Below are positions 23,401-30,932 of a stretch of 64,000 nt of DNA, in pieces. The notes beneath the pieces were generated by a model. That model had not been told where the DNA came from. It saw only the letters and a program-made list of their open reading frames with translations, and made no database searches. Source of the stretch: Pseudohongiella sp. O18 (GTDB lineage: Bacteria; Pseudomonadota; Gammaproteobacteria; Pseudomonadales; Pseudohongiellaceae); assembly GCF_021729085.1 (NCBI RefSeq), contig NZ_JAJSAR010000001.1, positions 682,001 through 746,000 of the forward strand, given 5' to 3'. Numbering within the stretch: position 1 is the first letter of the stretch; every line of letters begins with the position of its first letter. The position numbers and the translations under genes are program-made.

Positions 23401-26400
23401 CACGGAGGTTGCCCCCTGCGACTGGTTCGGTGTGCACTGTAATCAGCAGGGTGTGCTGATCGGTCTGGAACTGCCCAACAACAATCTGACCGGTGAATTG
23501 CCCGGTGCGTTGTGGAATACGACATCACTACAGTTCCTCACACTGAGGGAAAATAACCTCAGCGGCTCCTTCCCTGATGCTGAGACTTTCGCGGCCCTGA
23601 CTCAGCTGAGCGGGCTGGACCTGGGAGGTAACGACTACAGTGGTGGATTGCCCACCAGCCTTGGCAGTGCAGGCAATCTGACCAACCTGTTTCTGTGGGG
23701 TAACCAGTTCAGCGGTTCGATCCCGACCGAGTGGGCAAATCTGATTGAGCTGCGGTACCTGAATCTGGGTAGCAACGGCTCGCTTAGTGGATCACTACCG
23801 GCCTTCCTCGGTGATTTGGTGAATCTGCAGGATCTGGATCTGTCCTATAACGCCTTCACTGGAGAGATTCCGGCGCAACTGGCTAATCTCAGTAATGCGA
23901 CGTCGATTAACCTACGCAGCAACCAGCTCAGCGGCGCAGTACCGCCAGCTGTACTGGATCTGGGCGTCGTGAACCTGTGGGCGAATCCTGGGCTGACTGG
24001 TCTGGCGCTGGGCAGTCCTGCAGCCTGCGACAACCAGGCTGCGCTGACCGTAGGCCAGCGCGTCACGGGCGAACTGACCCCGTTCACCGACTGCTACTTT
24101 GAAGAAGACAACATCATGGCTGACTTCTTCAGTCTGGATCTGAGTGGGGAAACCGGCACCACGTTGCTGCGTGTTGATGCCTACTCTGATTACTTCTACC
24201 CGCACGTCGGTGTTCTGGACAGCGACAGCTATGAAGGGCTGGATATTGTTGATACCCAGATCCAGCAGAATGGACTGACGTTTGAAGTGGCCCTGCCACC
24301 GGGTGAGTATGTGCTGTACATGCACGGTGGTACCTACCAGCCACAGAACGTGCCGGCTACTGGGGCCTACTGGCTGCAGACCACACGGGTCAACGAGCTG
24401 CAGAGTGACTGCCGTGACTTCAACAACACCTGGGTGAGCAAGGGCGTTGAGCTCAGCGGTGCGATCGGCAGCGACGACTGCCTGGACGAGTTTGGAGATC
24501 CGGATCGTCTGTTTGACTCCTATGCATTGTGGCTGGAAGAAGGTGAATCGGTCACGGTTACCATGGAAGCGGAGATTGCCTCACAGATCCTCAGCTTCAA
24601 CCAGTCTGGCTTTATTGCGAGCTCGCCGTTTACGCCGGCCAACACCAAACACGGTGTGACGGTTACAGCGACCAGCAGTGGCTGGCACCGCTTTGCCCCG
24701 TATACCACCAACAACAACCCGACCGAGACCGGCGCCTACACCATCCGCTTTGTTGAGACGCCAGTCTTTGGCGACGGGCAGGCCTGTACACAGAACCTGC
24801 CAGGTATCGCACTGGGTGGCTCGGCCAATGGCTCACTGAACAGCGACACCGACTGCTTCAACCTGAGTCGCCTCTCCGATCGTTATGTGTTGAACATAAG
24901 CGAGCCGACACTGTTGCGCGCTCAGATGCAGACCGATGGCTTTATGCCAATGATTGGTCTGTACCGCGCCTTTAATACAGACGTGATGCTCGGCAATCGC
25001 GTTGGTATCACCGATACAACCACCCTTGAGATGTACCTGGCCCCTGGCCAGTACTGGCTGTTTGCCTCCAGTCGCTTCACTGCGCTGGATGAGGCCATCG
25101 AGGGTAACTACACCCTTAACCTGAGTCAGGCCTTGCCGATCGATCAGATGCAGACCGGCGGATGTACGGCAGGCGACACCCGTCTGGTGCTCGGCGGCCC
25201 GCTGATGATTGAAGGTGAGGTGGGTGAGGGCGACTGTATCGACGGCAGCCAGTTTGGCGAGGCGAACGGCTTCCCCGAGCGAGACTCGTATCAACTGGTT
25301 GTGCCCGAAGGCGCTCTGCCGGTGCAGGTCGATCTGCAGGCGAGCTTCAATGCCCGTCTGGCAGTCTGGCGTAACGGTCAGATCCTGCAGGCCAATGAGG
25401 TCAGTGCCGGTGGCAATACCAGCTACACGATCAACGGAGCAGGCTCCTACCAGATCAACGTGCTGGGTCAGCTTGGACCAGATTCACAAAGCGGGGCGGA
25501 TAGGGGCAGCTACCAGCTGGCCATCACACCGCTGGTCGGCAATGAAACCGCGTGCGGCAATGTGCCGACCATCTACCTCGGTGACAGCGTCAACGGCACC
25601 CTGGACCGATTGACGGACTGCTACCGCAACGGCCGGATGACCGATCGGTACCTGCTGGAACTGGAAGAGACCACACTGTTCCGTGTGCAGCAGAGCAGTC
25701 AGGGCTTCGCACCACTGACTGGTGTCATGGCGGCGGAGGATCAATCCCGGATATTCGGCACGCGGCTAAACACCGCACCAGTGAATGGCGTATTCAATGT
25801 CTACACCGAGTATCTGTTGCCAGCGGGCCAGTACTGGGTATTCGCCAGCAGCGTGCAGGCTGATGGTCTGCTGCCACCGGTGGGCAGCTACACGCTGACT
25901 CTCAGCGCCGCGCTGCCGATCAGTGATATCCAGAGCAATCCGCAGTTCGGTCCGACCCGCCTGGTGCCGCAGGGCACCATCAATGGCGAGCTGAGCAACA
26001 CCGATGCGATGGATCTGTTTGCCGCCACTGCAGAGCAGCAGCGCTATCTTGATGCTTACAGCTTTGCGGTAGCAGAGAACGAGCAAATCACGGTGACCCT
26101 GCAGGCGGGTTATCCGATCCTGTTGTCGAAGTGGCAGGGTACCAACTTCTCGAATCTGCAGAATGTGGAGGCACGGCCTGCGGCGGCCAACACAGCGGCC
26201 AGCTATGAGCTGGAAGGTCCCGCCAACTACATCATGTATGTGATCGGCAATGCCGATGGGGTGACCGGACCTTACACCATAAGCTTTGATACAGAGCTGA
26301 TACTTCCCTACGTGGCGCCAGCTGGAACAGACGCAACGATCACCTTGAATGAGGATCAGGTGTATGCCTTCAGTTCGAATGACTTTGGATTCTCTGACGA

Positions 26401-28732
26401 GGATGAGAATGCCTTCATCTCTGTGCGGATCAGCAGTTTGCCCACCGCCGGCAATCTGACGCTGAACGGCACCGCCATCACAGAAGGCCAGGAAATTGAT
26501 GTGACGAACTTGTCTCAACTGGCCTTCAGACCTGCGCCCAATGCGTCAGGTGATAGCTACGCGACGTTCACATTCCAGGTACGTGATAACGGACTGGATT
26601 TGATCACTGGCCGCGATGGCAGCATCGATCTTGATCCAAACCCCAACACGATTCAAGTGAACGTAACCCCGGTTAACGATGCGCCGCTTGGTTCAGGAAA
26701 CAATGTCACACTCAACGCAATCAGCGCAGTTACTTTCTCGGAGGCTGATTTCGGTTTCAGCGATCCTGATGACAGTCCTGCGAATACTCTGCTGGCAGTG
26801 AGAATTGTTGGGCTGCCAAACGCGGGATCACTGTTGCTGGCAGGCAATCCTGTCACGTCCGGGCAAGTCATCCCCGCGACCGAGTTAACGGATTTGAGCT
26901 ACGAACCGCCAGCCGAACTTGTCAGCCCATTCCTGGTCGCCTTCACTTACCAGGTGCAGGACAACGGAGGGACTGCCAATGGTGGCGTTGATACTGATGC
27001 GACTGCGCGAAGCTTTAGTATCGCTGTAGTAATCGAGCCACCAGTTACGCCCCCGCCAACAACGGGTGGTGGCGGTACGCCTGCACCGACCCCTACGCCT
27101 GAGCAGGTTGCTGATGAGATCAATAATCTGGATAACGATCTGCAGGTTATCGAGTCTGTTGTCGTCCAGCCAGGCCAGCCGGTGAGCCAGGAAGTGGTCA
27201 GTCAGGTGGGTAGTGCACTTGAGCGTACTAACACGCTGGCACAGCAAGTAACAACGGCCCTGCCAGCTGGCACAGAAGGTGTAAATCTGGCGCTCAATGC
27301 CCTGAACACCATGTCTCGTACGTTGACTGCCTCTGCGGCGGTGTCAGCGGGTGGTGGCACTGTATCCAACACGGCGGCAACCAGCTCGATCAATAGTGTT
27401 GCGACGGTACTTAATGCTCTTAGTACACGTACTCAGAGCATCACTGCTGAGCAGCGCGCAACAGTTCAGTCACTGGCTTCATCAACGGTAAGCAACTCCA
27501 GTAACCTGATTCGTGCTGGCAGCACCAACGACGAGCTGGTGTCGATGGTTGCAGCGACCAGTGCGGTCATCAATGCGGCATCGGCTGCTGGTGGTACCTT
27601 GACGACAGAATTGGTCGCTCAGGCGGAAGCTCTTGTCACCAAGGCTGTCAAAACAGGTATTTCGTCGATTGCTCCTGGAATCAACGTTGAAGATCCGGTG
27701 CAGGTTGGAAATCTCTTGCGCACCAATCCACAGGCCCTCGAATTCGCCATCGACGCGTCTGTGGCGGTCAAGTCGCGAATCCAGACAGACAACACTGCTG
27801 TTCAACAAGAGCTGGCAAGCAGGGGGCTGGATACAGCTGCCAGTGAGCGCCTGACCAATGTGCTGACGGCGGTATCCAACCCTGATGGGGTCACTGTAGC
27901 CGGCTCTACGGCCAGCGAAGTTCTGTTGTCGGCCCTCGTGCAGTTCCTGACGGGTGGTTCACAGGCACTGGTTACTGAGGATGGACGGATCGTCATGGCA
28001 TTGAACACCGGTGGTATCGAGCTAACGGTTGATGCACTGACGGGTACTCTAATGATCAAGGCGCCTGGAGAAACTTACTCTGCAGCTGTGGTCAATACCC
28101 GCATCGTCTCATCCAGCGTGCCAGAGGGTCTGTCTTTCATGCGCGATGGTCGGGCATTGATCGTGGCCAATGGTGTCGCCATGGAGCTGGCGCCGATTGC
28201 GGTCGATCTGGTCGGGTTTACAAGCCTTGTCGAAGGCGCTGGCTATGAGATGAATCTGCGCGAACGAGGAGCCGTTCATGTCACGCTGGGTGCAAACGAT
28301 ACCTTCGTTGGCGTGTTTGCGTACGACAATCTGGCCAATACTTCTGGAAGCTGTGGCGCCAGTACGCTGACAGATCCGGCCGGGGAACCCAACTCAGCCG
28401 GATACGCCTTCGGTGTGAAGTGCAGCAATGGCGTCACACAGAAAATTGTACCGTTTGTCCATGATCCTGTGTTCTATCGCTCTGTCACAGATTACGGATT
28501 GACGCTGACGACAGACCGTAACACCGGCATCATTACTATCCCGAATGTTGGGGTATACAAACCTGGTTACTTTGTCAGCAAGCTGAGCAGTGCGCAGCAG
28601 CAGTTCCTGGCAACGAACAAGGATGCACGCGGTGTTGCTTTCGAGTTCAGGGACTTGAACGGAGATGGACGTGGTGACGTCGTGTTCTACACGGCAGCCG
28701 GGGCTCAGCACCTCTACCATGTGGCGCCTTGA
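17414..28732 (+). CDS. Giant secreted LRR / beta-sandwich repeat protein (3772 aa)
   Basis: A signal sequence with a long charged N-region has its hydrophobic core at residues 34-53, with AAAQ as the likely cleavage site. Three large modules follow. Each starts with a plant-type LRR cap (ALYNATGGANWxNN, then CDWFGVxC) and LxxLxLxxNxLSGxxP repeats: about eight in modules 1 and 3, about five in module 2. Each then has several Cys-bearing beta domains resembling PPC (pre-peptidase C-terminal) domains. Next come two cadherin-like domains (about residues 2965-3205), a Pro/Thr/Gly linker, an Ala/Ser/Thr-rich helical region and a beta C-terminal domain with DLNGDGRGD, a calcium-site-like motif. No membrane anchor, LPxTG, PEP-CTERM or autotransporter barrel is visible. 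A surface adhesin or recognition role is inferred. Confidence 0.9.
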   Translation: MTITAALQSAQLQSVSGEATNDRRRSDDKRISAMAVLAISLFLGLGQIGNAAAQSDTRAVLEALYNATGGANWSNNTGWLGEAGTECDWFGVQCDQQGALTGLNLANNSLTGELPAALWSASTLQFLSLHSNNLSGALPDAQTFAALTQLGSLDLGGNDYTGSLPAGVGSASNLRNLFLWGNQFSGSIPAEWANLTLLENLSVGGNNTLSGSIPTFLGSLSNLVQLDLAYNAFTGAVPAELANLGNATSINLRSNQLSGAVPQAILDKLDVINLWANPQLTGLTLGSEAACDNQTALTVGVRANGELTPFTDCYFEEDNIVADFFSLDLSGESGTTLLNVQAYSDHYYPHVGVLDSNSYEGLDIVDTQVQQNGLSFEVALPPGQYVLYIHGGTYQPQNVAATGTYWLEATLTNELQSGCLDFNNTWVTKGVELGGSISSDDCLDEFGDPDRLFDSYAIWLEQGDSVTVTLEAEIATQLLSFSDSAFIAGTPNTAAGVKHGLTVTATDRGWHRFAPYTTNNNPTETGAYTIRFIETPVFGDTQACTQNLPGIALGGSANGSLNSETDCLHFNRLSDRYVLTLSESTLFRMDVTTDGFNPLIGLFRAGNADLLLGNRSSASTSVSLELFLAPGQYWLFVSSAQQVLDTAPQGTYSLNVGAALPLSQMQTTGCAGGNTRLVIDGTTALTGEVAAGDCQDSNSTVGIEAGSPEYDGYQLVLPEGAPEIQMNLEAAFPARLSVWRAGQFVQFWDVAAGQSTQQSLTTAGSYQIYVLGQQGPNSQSGADRGTYSLTLTPQVGDAQACSTLSSISLDSSTDGLLDRNDDCFQNGRLIDRYSLTLTETTLFRVSQINNQFAPFTGIYNADGSRLLGSRLAQTNVYTEYLLPAGQYQVFASSRFTDALIPPAGSYTLQISAALPMSDLQTNSLYGPTRLIPEGSVEAALTNTDSVDPVIQDGVTRYIDGYSFAVPAGETITATLDASFLYRFVKWAGTSFSELTLDETDIQIDAANVSASKVLTGPANYLLYILGNAEAVTGSYTLSFASGVGTTAQYDALLALYNATGGANWTNNAGWLGAAGTECSWHGISCQNGVVTQIDLGGNNLVGTLPSELGSLTSLTGLWLWDNRLEGAVPASLGNLVNLTHLDLSYNLLTGQVPASLANLTNAQSINLRNNLLSGDVPQAVLDTGIVNLWGNIALNLAKGDPAACAVDDQLVVGGSVAGELSPFTDCYVESENVMADFYQLDLSAAQGTTLVRIEGDSQFFWPHMGIIGAEGLGDRDIVERQVGEPPFAFEAALAPGEYTIYFHGGEYTGDKNANVPATGSYSLSVTAINELQVGCREFNNTWVTKGVELGGSISSDDCLDDFNEPHRLFDSYAIWLEQGESVTVALEADIDTQILSFNEAGFITASFGPANIKHGVTVTATSSGWHRFAPYTTNNNPTETGAYTIRFIEPPVFGNAQACSTNIPDLALGGNVSGALNNDTDCFEFGRLRDYYRLNISEPTLLRAEVQTDETTGYMPMLGITRAWDSSMLLGSRVAVNNTVTLEMFLAPGQYWLFASSRFTALDTAIEGNYTLNLSQALPIDQMQTGGCTAGDTRLVLGGPLVIDGQVGEGDCIDSSQFGEQAGFPERDSYQLVVPEGALPVQVDLQASFNARLAVWRNGQPLATPTVDEQGQASYTINGAGSYQINVLGQLGPDSQSGADRGSYQLAITPLIGNEAACSNVPTINLSDSINSTLDRLTDCYRNGRMVDRYLLELEETTLFRVQQSSQGFAPLTGVMAAEDQSRIFGTRLNTAPVNGVFNVYTEYLLPAGQYWVFASSVQTDGLMPPVGSYTLNLSLALPISDIQSNPQFGPTRLVPQGTIEGTLSNTDAMDLFAATAEQQRYLDAYSFAVAENERITVTLQAGYPILLSKWQGTNFSNLQYVEAQPAAANTAVSYELEGPANYIMYVIGNADGVTGPYTISFDDGSTTAAATRAVLQAVYDATNGATWTNNTNWLSTEVAPCDWFGVHCNQQGVLIGLELPNNNLTGELPGALWNTTSLQFLTLRENNLSGSFPDAETFAALTQLSGLDLGGNDYSGGLPTSLGSAGNLTNLFLWGNQFSGSIPTEWANLIELRYLNLGSNGSLSGSLPAFLGDLVNLQDLDLSYNAFTGEIPAQLANLSNATSINLRSNQLSGAVPPAVLDLGVVNLWANPGLTGLALGSPAACDNQAALTVGQRVTGELTPFTDCYFEEDNIMADFFSLDLSGETGTTLLRVDAYSDYFYPHVGVLDSDSYEGLDIVDTQIQQNGLTFEVALPPGEYVLYMHGGTYQPQNVPATGAYWLQTTRVNELQSDCRDFNNTWVSKGVELSGAIGSDDCLDEFGDPDRLFDSYALWLEEGESVTVTMEAEIASQILSFNQSGFIASSPFTPANTKHGVTVTATSSGWHRFAPYTTNNNPTETGAYTIRFVETPVFGDGQACTQNLPGIALGGSANGSLNSDTDCFNLSRLSDRYVLNISEPTLLRAQMQTDGFMPMIGLYRAFNTDVMLGNRVGITDTTTLEMYLAPGQYWLFASSRFTALDEAIEGNYTLNLSQALPIDQMQTGGCTAGDTRLVLGGPLMIEGEVGEGDCIDGSQFGEANGFPERDSYQLVVPEGALPVQVDLQASFNARLAVWRNGQILQANEVSAGGNTSYTINGAGSYQINVLGQLGPDSQSGADRGSYQLAITPLVGNETACGNVPTIYLGDSVNGTLDRLTDCYRNGRMTDRYLLELEETTLFRVQQSSQGFAPLTGVMAAEDQSRIFGTRLNTAPVNGVFNVYTEYLLPAGQYWVFASSVQADGLLPPVGSYTLTLSAALPISDIQSNPQFGPTRLVPQGTINGELSNTDAMDLFAATAEQQRYLDAYSFAVAENEQITVTLQAGYPILLSKWQGTNFSNLQNVEARPAAANTAASYELEGPANYIMYVIGNADGVTGPYTISFDTELILPYVAPAGTDATITLNEDQVYAFSSNDFGFSDEDENAFISVRISSLPTAGNLTLNGTAITEGQEIDVTNLSQLAFRPAPNASGDSYATFTFQVRDNGLDLITGRDGSIDLDPNPNTIQVNVTPVNDAPLGSGNNVTLNAISAVTFSEADFGFSDPDDSPANTLLAVRIVGLPNAGSLLLAGNPVTSGQVIPATELTDLSYEPPAELVSPFLVAFTYQVQDNGGTANGGVDTDATARSFSIAVVIEPPVTPPPTTGGGGTPAPTPTPEQVADEINNLDNDLQVIESVVVQPGQPVSQEVVSQVGSALERTNTLAQQVTTALPAGTEGVNLALNALNTMSRTLTASAAVSAGGGTVSNTAATSSINSVATVLNALSTRTQSITAEQRATVQSLASSTVSNSSNLIRAGSTNDELVSMVAATSAVINAASAAGGTLTTELVAQAEALVTKAVKTGISSIAPGINVEDPVQVGNLLRTNPQALEFAIDASVAVKSRIQTDNTAVQQELASRGLDTAASERLTNVLTAVSNPDGVTVAGSTASEVLLSALVQFLTGGSQALVTEDGRIVMALNTGGIELTVDALTGTLMIKAPGETYSAAVVNTRIVSSSVPEGLSFMRDGRALIVANGVAMELAPIAVDLVGFTSLVEGAGYEMNLRERGAVHVTLGANDTFVGVFAYDNLANTSGSCGASTLTDPAGEPNSAGYAFGVKCSNGVTQKIVPFVHDPVFYRSVTDYGLTLTTDRNTGIITIPNVGVYKPGYFVSKLSSAQQQFLATNKDARGVAFEFRDLNGDGRGDVVFYTAAGAQHLYHVAP
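17576..20540 (+). repeat. Module 1 of the giant protein (LRR plus beta domains)
   Basis: First in-frame unit, with eight LRRs followed by beta domains that repeat motifs such as L(L/A)PGQYWLFxSS and TNNNPTETGAYTIRF. The stretch 18677-18747 is identical over 71 bases to 21425-21495 in module 2, whereas the same place in module 3 differs at many third positions. Confidence 0.85.
20541..23313 (+). repeat. Module 2 of the giant protein
   Basis: Second unit, with a shorter LRR block (about five repeats). Its later beta domains are nearly identical to module 3 at an offset of 2988 bases; for example, the region after 22313 matches that after 25301, with mostly silent changes. Its earlier part instead matches module 1, so it is a mosaic of the two. 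Confidence 0.85.
23314..26290 (+). repeat. Module 3 of the giant protein
   Basis: Third unit. Its LRR block resembles module 1 (for example LWGNQFSGSIPxEWANL), while its second half matches module 2. It ends where the cadherin-like domains start. The near-identity suggests recent duplication or gene conversion and makes copy-number change likely. Confidence 0.85.
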
Positions 28733-28830
28733 GTACCTTGAAATGAGTCTTGGCATGGATGCCAGATAGCAGGGAAATGCGGCAGGGACGAATAATGGGC
28801 CAGGGATGGCCCGCCTCCTGACTGTGTGGT
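28733..28830. other. Convergent spacer between the giant gene and hexR
   Basis: Two small hairpins, GGCAT-GG-ATGCC (28752-28763) and GGGCCA-GGGA-TGGCCC (28797-28812), lie between the convergent genes. Neither is followed by a T-run on either strand, so they are only possible transcription end points. No recombinase remnant or direct repeat marking an island boundary is seen. Confidence 0.35.
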
Positions 28831-29712
28831 CTACAGCAGATCTGGCCCGCCACCAACGCCGGGCTTCTGTGTTCGCAGCGCCTTCAGGCTCTTGTTGATG
28901 CGTTTCAGATAATCCTTCAACAGGTCTTTTCGCAGACGGGCCACACCCATCGCCAACACATCAATCACCAGCAGGTGGGCTATCCGGGATGATACCGGCG
29001 TAAACACCTGCAGGTCCTCTTCCATATTCACAAAAATCGGTATGGTGCACAGCTTGATCAATGGTGTGTCCTGGGGTGCCAGGCCGATGACCGTGGCCCC
29101 GGCTTCCAGGGCCAGCTCCACACTCTGAATCAGGGCTTTGGTTCGGCCAGACTGAGATATCGCGACAATCACATCGCTTTCGCTTAATGACAGAGCGGAC
29201 ATATGCTGAATATGTGGGTCTGTGTACGCCGCACTGGACAGTTGCAGCCTGAAGAACTTGTGCTGCGCATCTGATGCCACTGAGCCGGAGGCGCCAAAGC
29301 CGTAGAATTCGACACGCTTGGCCTGATTGATGGCAATGATGGCCGCTTCCAGCGCGGCTGGGTCCAGCTCGTCGCGGACTGCGATCAGGGAGCCAATCGT
29401 GGAGTCAAACACCTTATGGCTCAGGTCAGCAACGGTATCCGAATCATCAACCGAGAACTGCGAATAGCTGCTGTTCGCACCAAGATGCTGGGCCAGTTGT
29501 AACTTGAAGGACTGGAACCCATCAAAGTCCAGCGCCCGACAAAAGCGGACCACCGTCGGCTCGCTGACATCTGCGTGCGCGGCAACATCCATGATACGCA
29601 TGGTCAGCACCGCGGCCGCATTATCCACGACAAAATCCGCCACCTTGCGTTCTGACTTGCGCAGAGATTCGCGTCTATCCTTGATTTTTGTGATCAGATT
29701 CTGGGCGTCCAC
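28831..29712 (-). CDS. hexR: HexR-type RpiR-family transcriptional regulator
   Basis: HexR regulates central carbon metabolism (Entner-Doudoroff and pentose phosphate genes) in gammaproteobacteria and is released by KDPG. The 293-residue protein has an N-terminal HTH_6 domain (SKSERKVADF-like start; SEPTVVRFCRALDFDGFQSFK at about 50-70) and a SIS domain (ISQSGRTKALI). The C-terminal segment LVIDVLAMGVARLRKDLLKDYLKRINKSL matches HexR. It uses a GTG start. The usual neighbours zwf, pgl and edd are not in the window, so the regulon cannot be inferred here. Confidence 0.85.
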   Translation of the reverse strand: MDAQNLITKIKDRRESLRKSERKVADFVVDNAAAVLTMRIMDVAAHADVSEPTVVRFCRALDFDGFQSFKLQLAQHLGANSSYSQFSVDDSDTVADLSHKVFDSTIGSLIAVRDELDPAALEAAIIAINQAKRVEFYGFGASGSVASDAQHKFFRLQLSSAAYTDPHIQHMSALSLSESDVIVAISQSGRTKALIQSVELALEAGATVIGLAPQDTPLIKLCTIPIFVNMEEDLQVFTPVSSRIAHLLVIDVLAMGVARLRKDLLKDYLKRINKSLKALRTQKPGVGGGPDLL

Positions 29713-29771
29713 CGCTGCCTTCCTGTTACACTGCAGTGAGAAACTATAGCAGGAAGGGGGTTGCCAAGACA

Positions 29772-30932
29772 GTGCGAGTTCGTCTGGGACAGCGCATGCA
29801 GGACATCAGCGCTACATCATGGAATGCATTGGCTGGGGGTGCTGGTCCATTCCTGAGGCATGAATTTCTGGCGGCGCTGGAGGCCAGTGACTCAGTGGCA
29901 CGCTCTACCGGCTGGCAACCTTATCATGTCACGGTGCACGACCATGATGAATTGATTGCAGCGATGCCCCTGTACGTCAAGCACCACTCTTACGGCGAAT
30001 ATGTATTCGACTGGTCCTGGGCCGATGCCTATCGTCGTTACGGCAAGCCATACTACCCGAAACTGTTGACGGCAATCCCGTTCACACCCAGCCAGGGCTC
30101 TCGCCTGCTGGTGAAGGATGCACAAGTACAAAGCAAAGTATTGCCGTTGCTTGTGGATACGATAAGAGGGTATACACAGCAAGGCGAGTTCAGTTCCTGG
30201 CATCTGCTGTTTCCACACCCTGATGATGCAGATGGGCTTGATCAGACTGGCCTCATCCGGCGTGAGGGTTGTCAGTACCATTGGCATAATCGAGGTTATG
30301 ATTCATTTGACGATTTTCTCGCCCAGTTCAGTTCGCGCAAACGAAAGAATCTGCGCAAAGAGCGTCTGTCCATCAATGATCAGGGATTGAGTTTTCACCG
30401 AATTCACGGCACCGATATTGATCAGCACACCTGGGATATTTTTTATCGCTTTTATCAGAATACCTACCAGATTCGGGGTCAGCACGGTTATCTGACGCGC
30501 GACTTCTTCTCTCGTCTTGCCAGTCAGATGCCCGAGAATGTCCTGCTCATCATGGTGAAACACCGTGATCGATACGTCGCTGGCGCGCTATTCCTTTACG
30601 ATGAGCACTCACTGTTTGGACGCTATTGGGGTTGTGAGGCAGATTTTCACAATCTGCATTTCGAAACATGTTACTACCAGGGCATTGAGTTCTGTATTGA
30701 AAAGGGGCTGACACTTTTCGACGCGGGAGCCCAGGGTGAACACAAACTACGCCGTGGGTTTGAACCGGTGCGCACGCTGTCATATCACTGGATAGAAGAT
30801 CCGGCATTCAGACACGCAATCGCCGACTATTGTCAGCAAGAGTCGCTCCACGTCACGGAGTTTATCGACTCTGCTGAAACGTATCTTCCGTTCAAAAAAT
30901 CACTGACCGTCGACGATCAGTTCACCAAGTAA
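29772..30932 (+). CDS. FemAB-like / DUF482 acyltransferase-fold protein
   Basis: A protein of about 386 residues of the COG3146 (peptidogalycan synthesis/recognition-like) family, a double GNAT fold related to FemAB aminoacyl transferases. Visible signatures are FLRHEFLAALE, YGEYVFDWSWADAYRRYGKPYYPKLLTAIPFTP (residues about 70-105), SSRKRKNLRKER and DAGAQGEHKLRRGF. The GTG at 29772 is preferred because AGGAAGGGGG lies upstream; an in-frame GTG at 29736 lies before that site. The true substrate is unknown. Its 3' end overlaps the convergent receiver gene by 33 bases. Confidence 0.85.
   Translation: MRVRLGQRMQDISATSWNALAGGAGPFLRHEFLAALEASDSVARSTGWQPYHVTVHDHDELIAAMPLYVKHHSYGEYVFDWSWADAYRRYGKPYYPKLLTAIPFTPSQGSRLLVKDAQVQSKVLPLLVDTIRGYTQQGEFSSWHLLFPHPDDADGLDQTGLIRREGCQYHWHNRGYDSFDDFLAQFSSRKRKNLRKERLSINDQGLSFHRIHGTDIDQHTWDIFYRFYQNTYQIRGQHGYLTRDFFSRLASQMPENVLLIMVKHRDRYVAGALFLYDEHSLFGRYWGCEADFHNLHFETCYYQGIEFCIEKGLTLFDAGAQGEHKLRRGFEPVRTLSYHWIEDPAFRHAIADYCQQESLHVTEFIDSAETYLPFKKSLTVDDQFTK

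Noticed and set aside
22778-26518. Long minus-strand open frames (for example 22778-23437 and 25766-26518) inside the giant gene
   Set aside because: They occur twice because the plus-strand modules are duplicated, and they have no start signals or recognisable domains.
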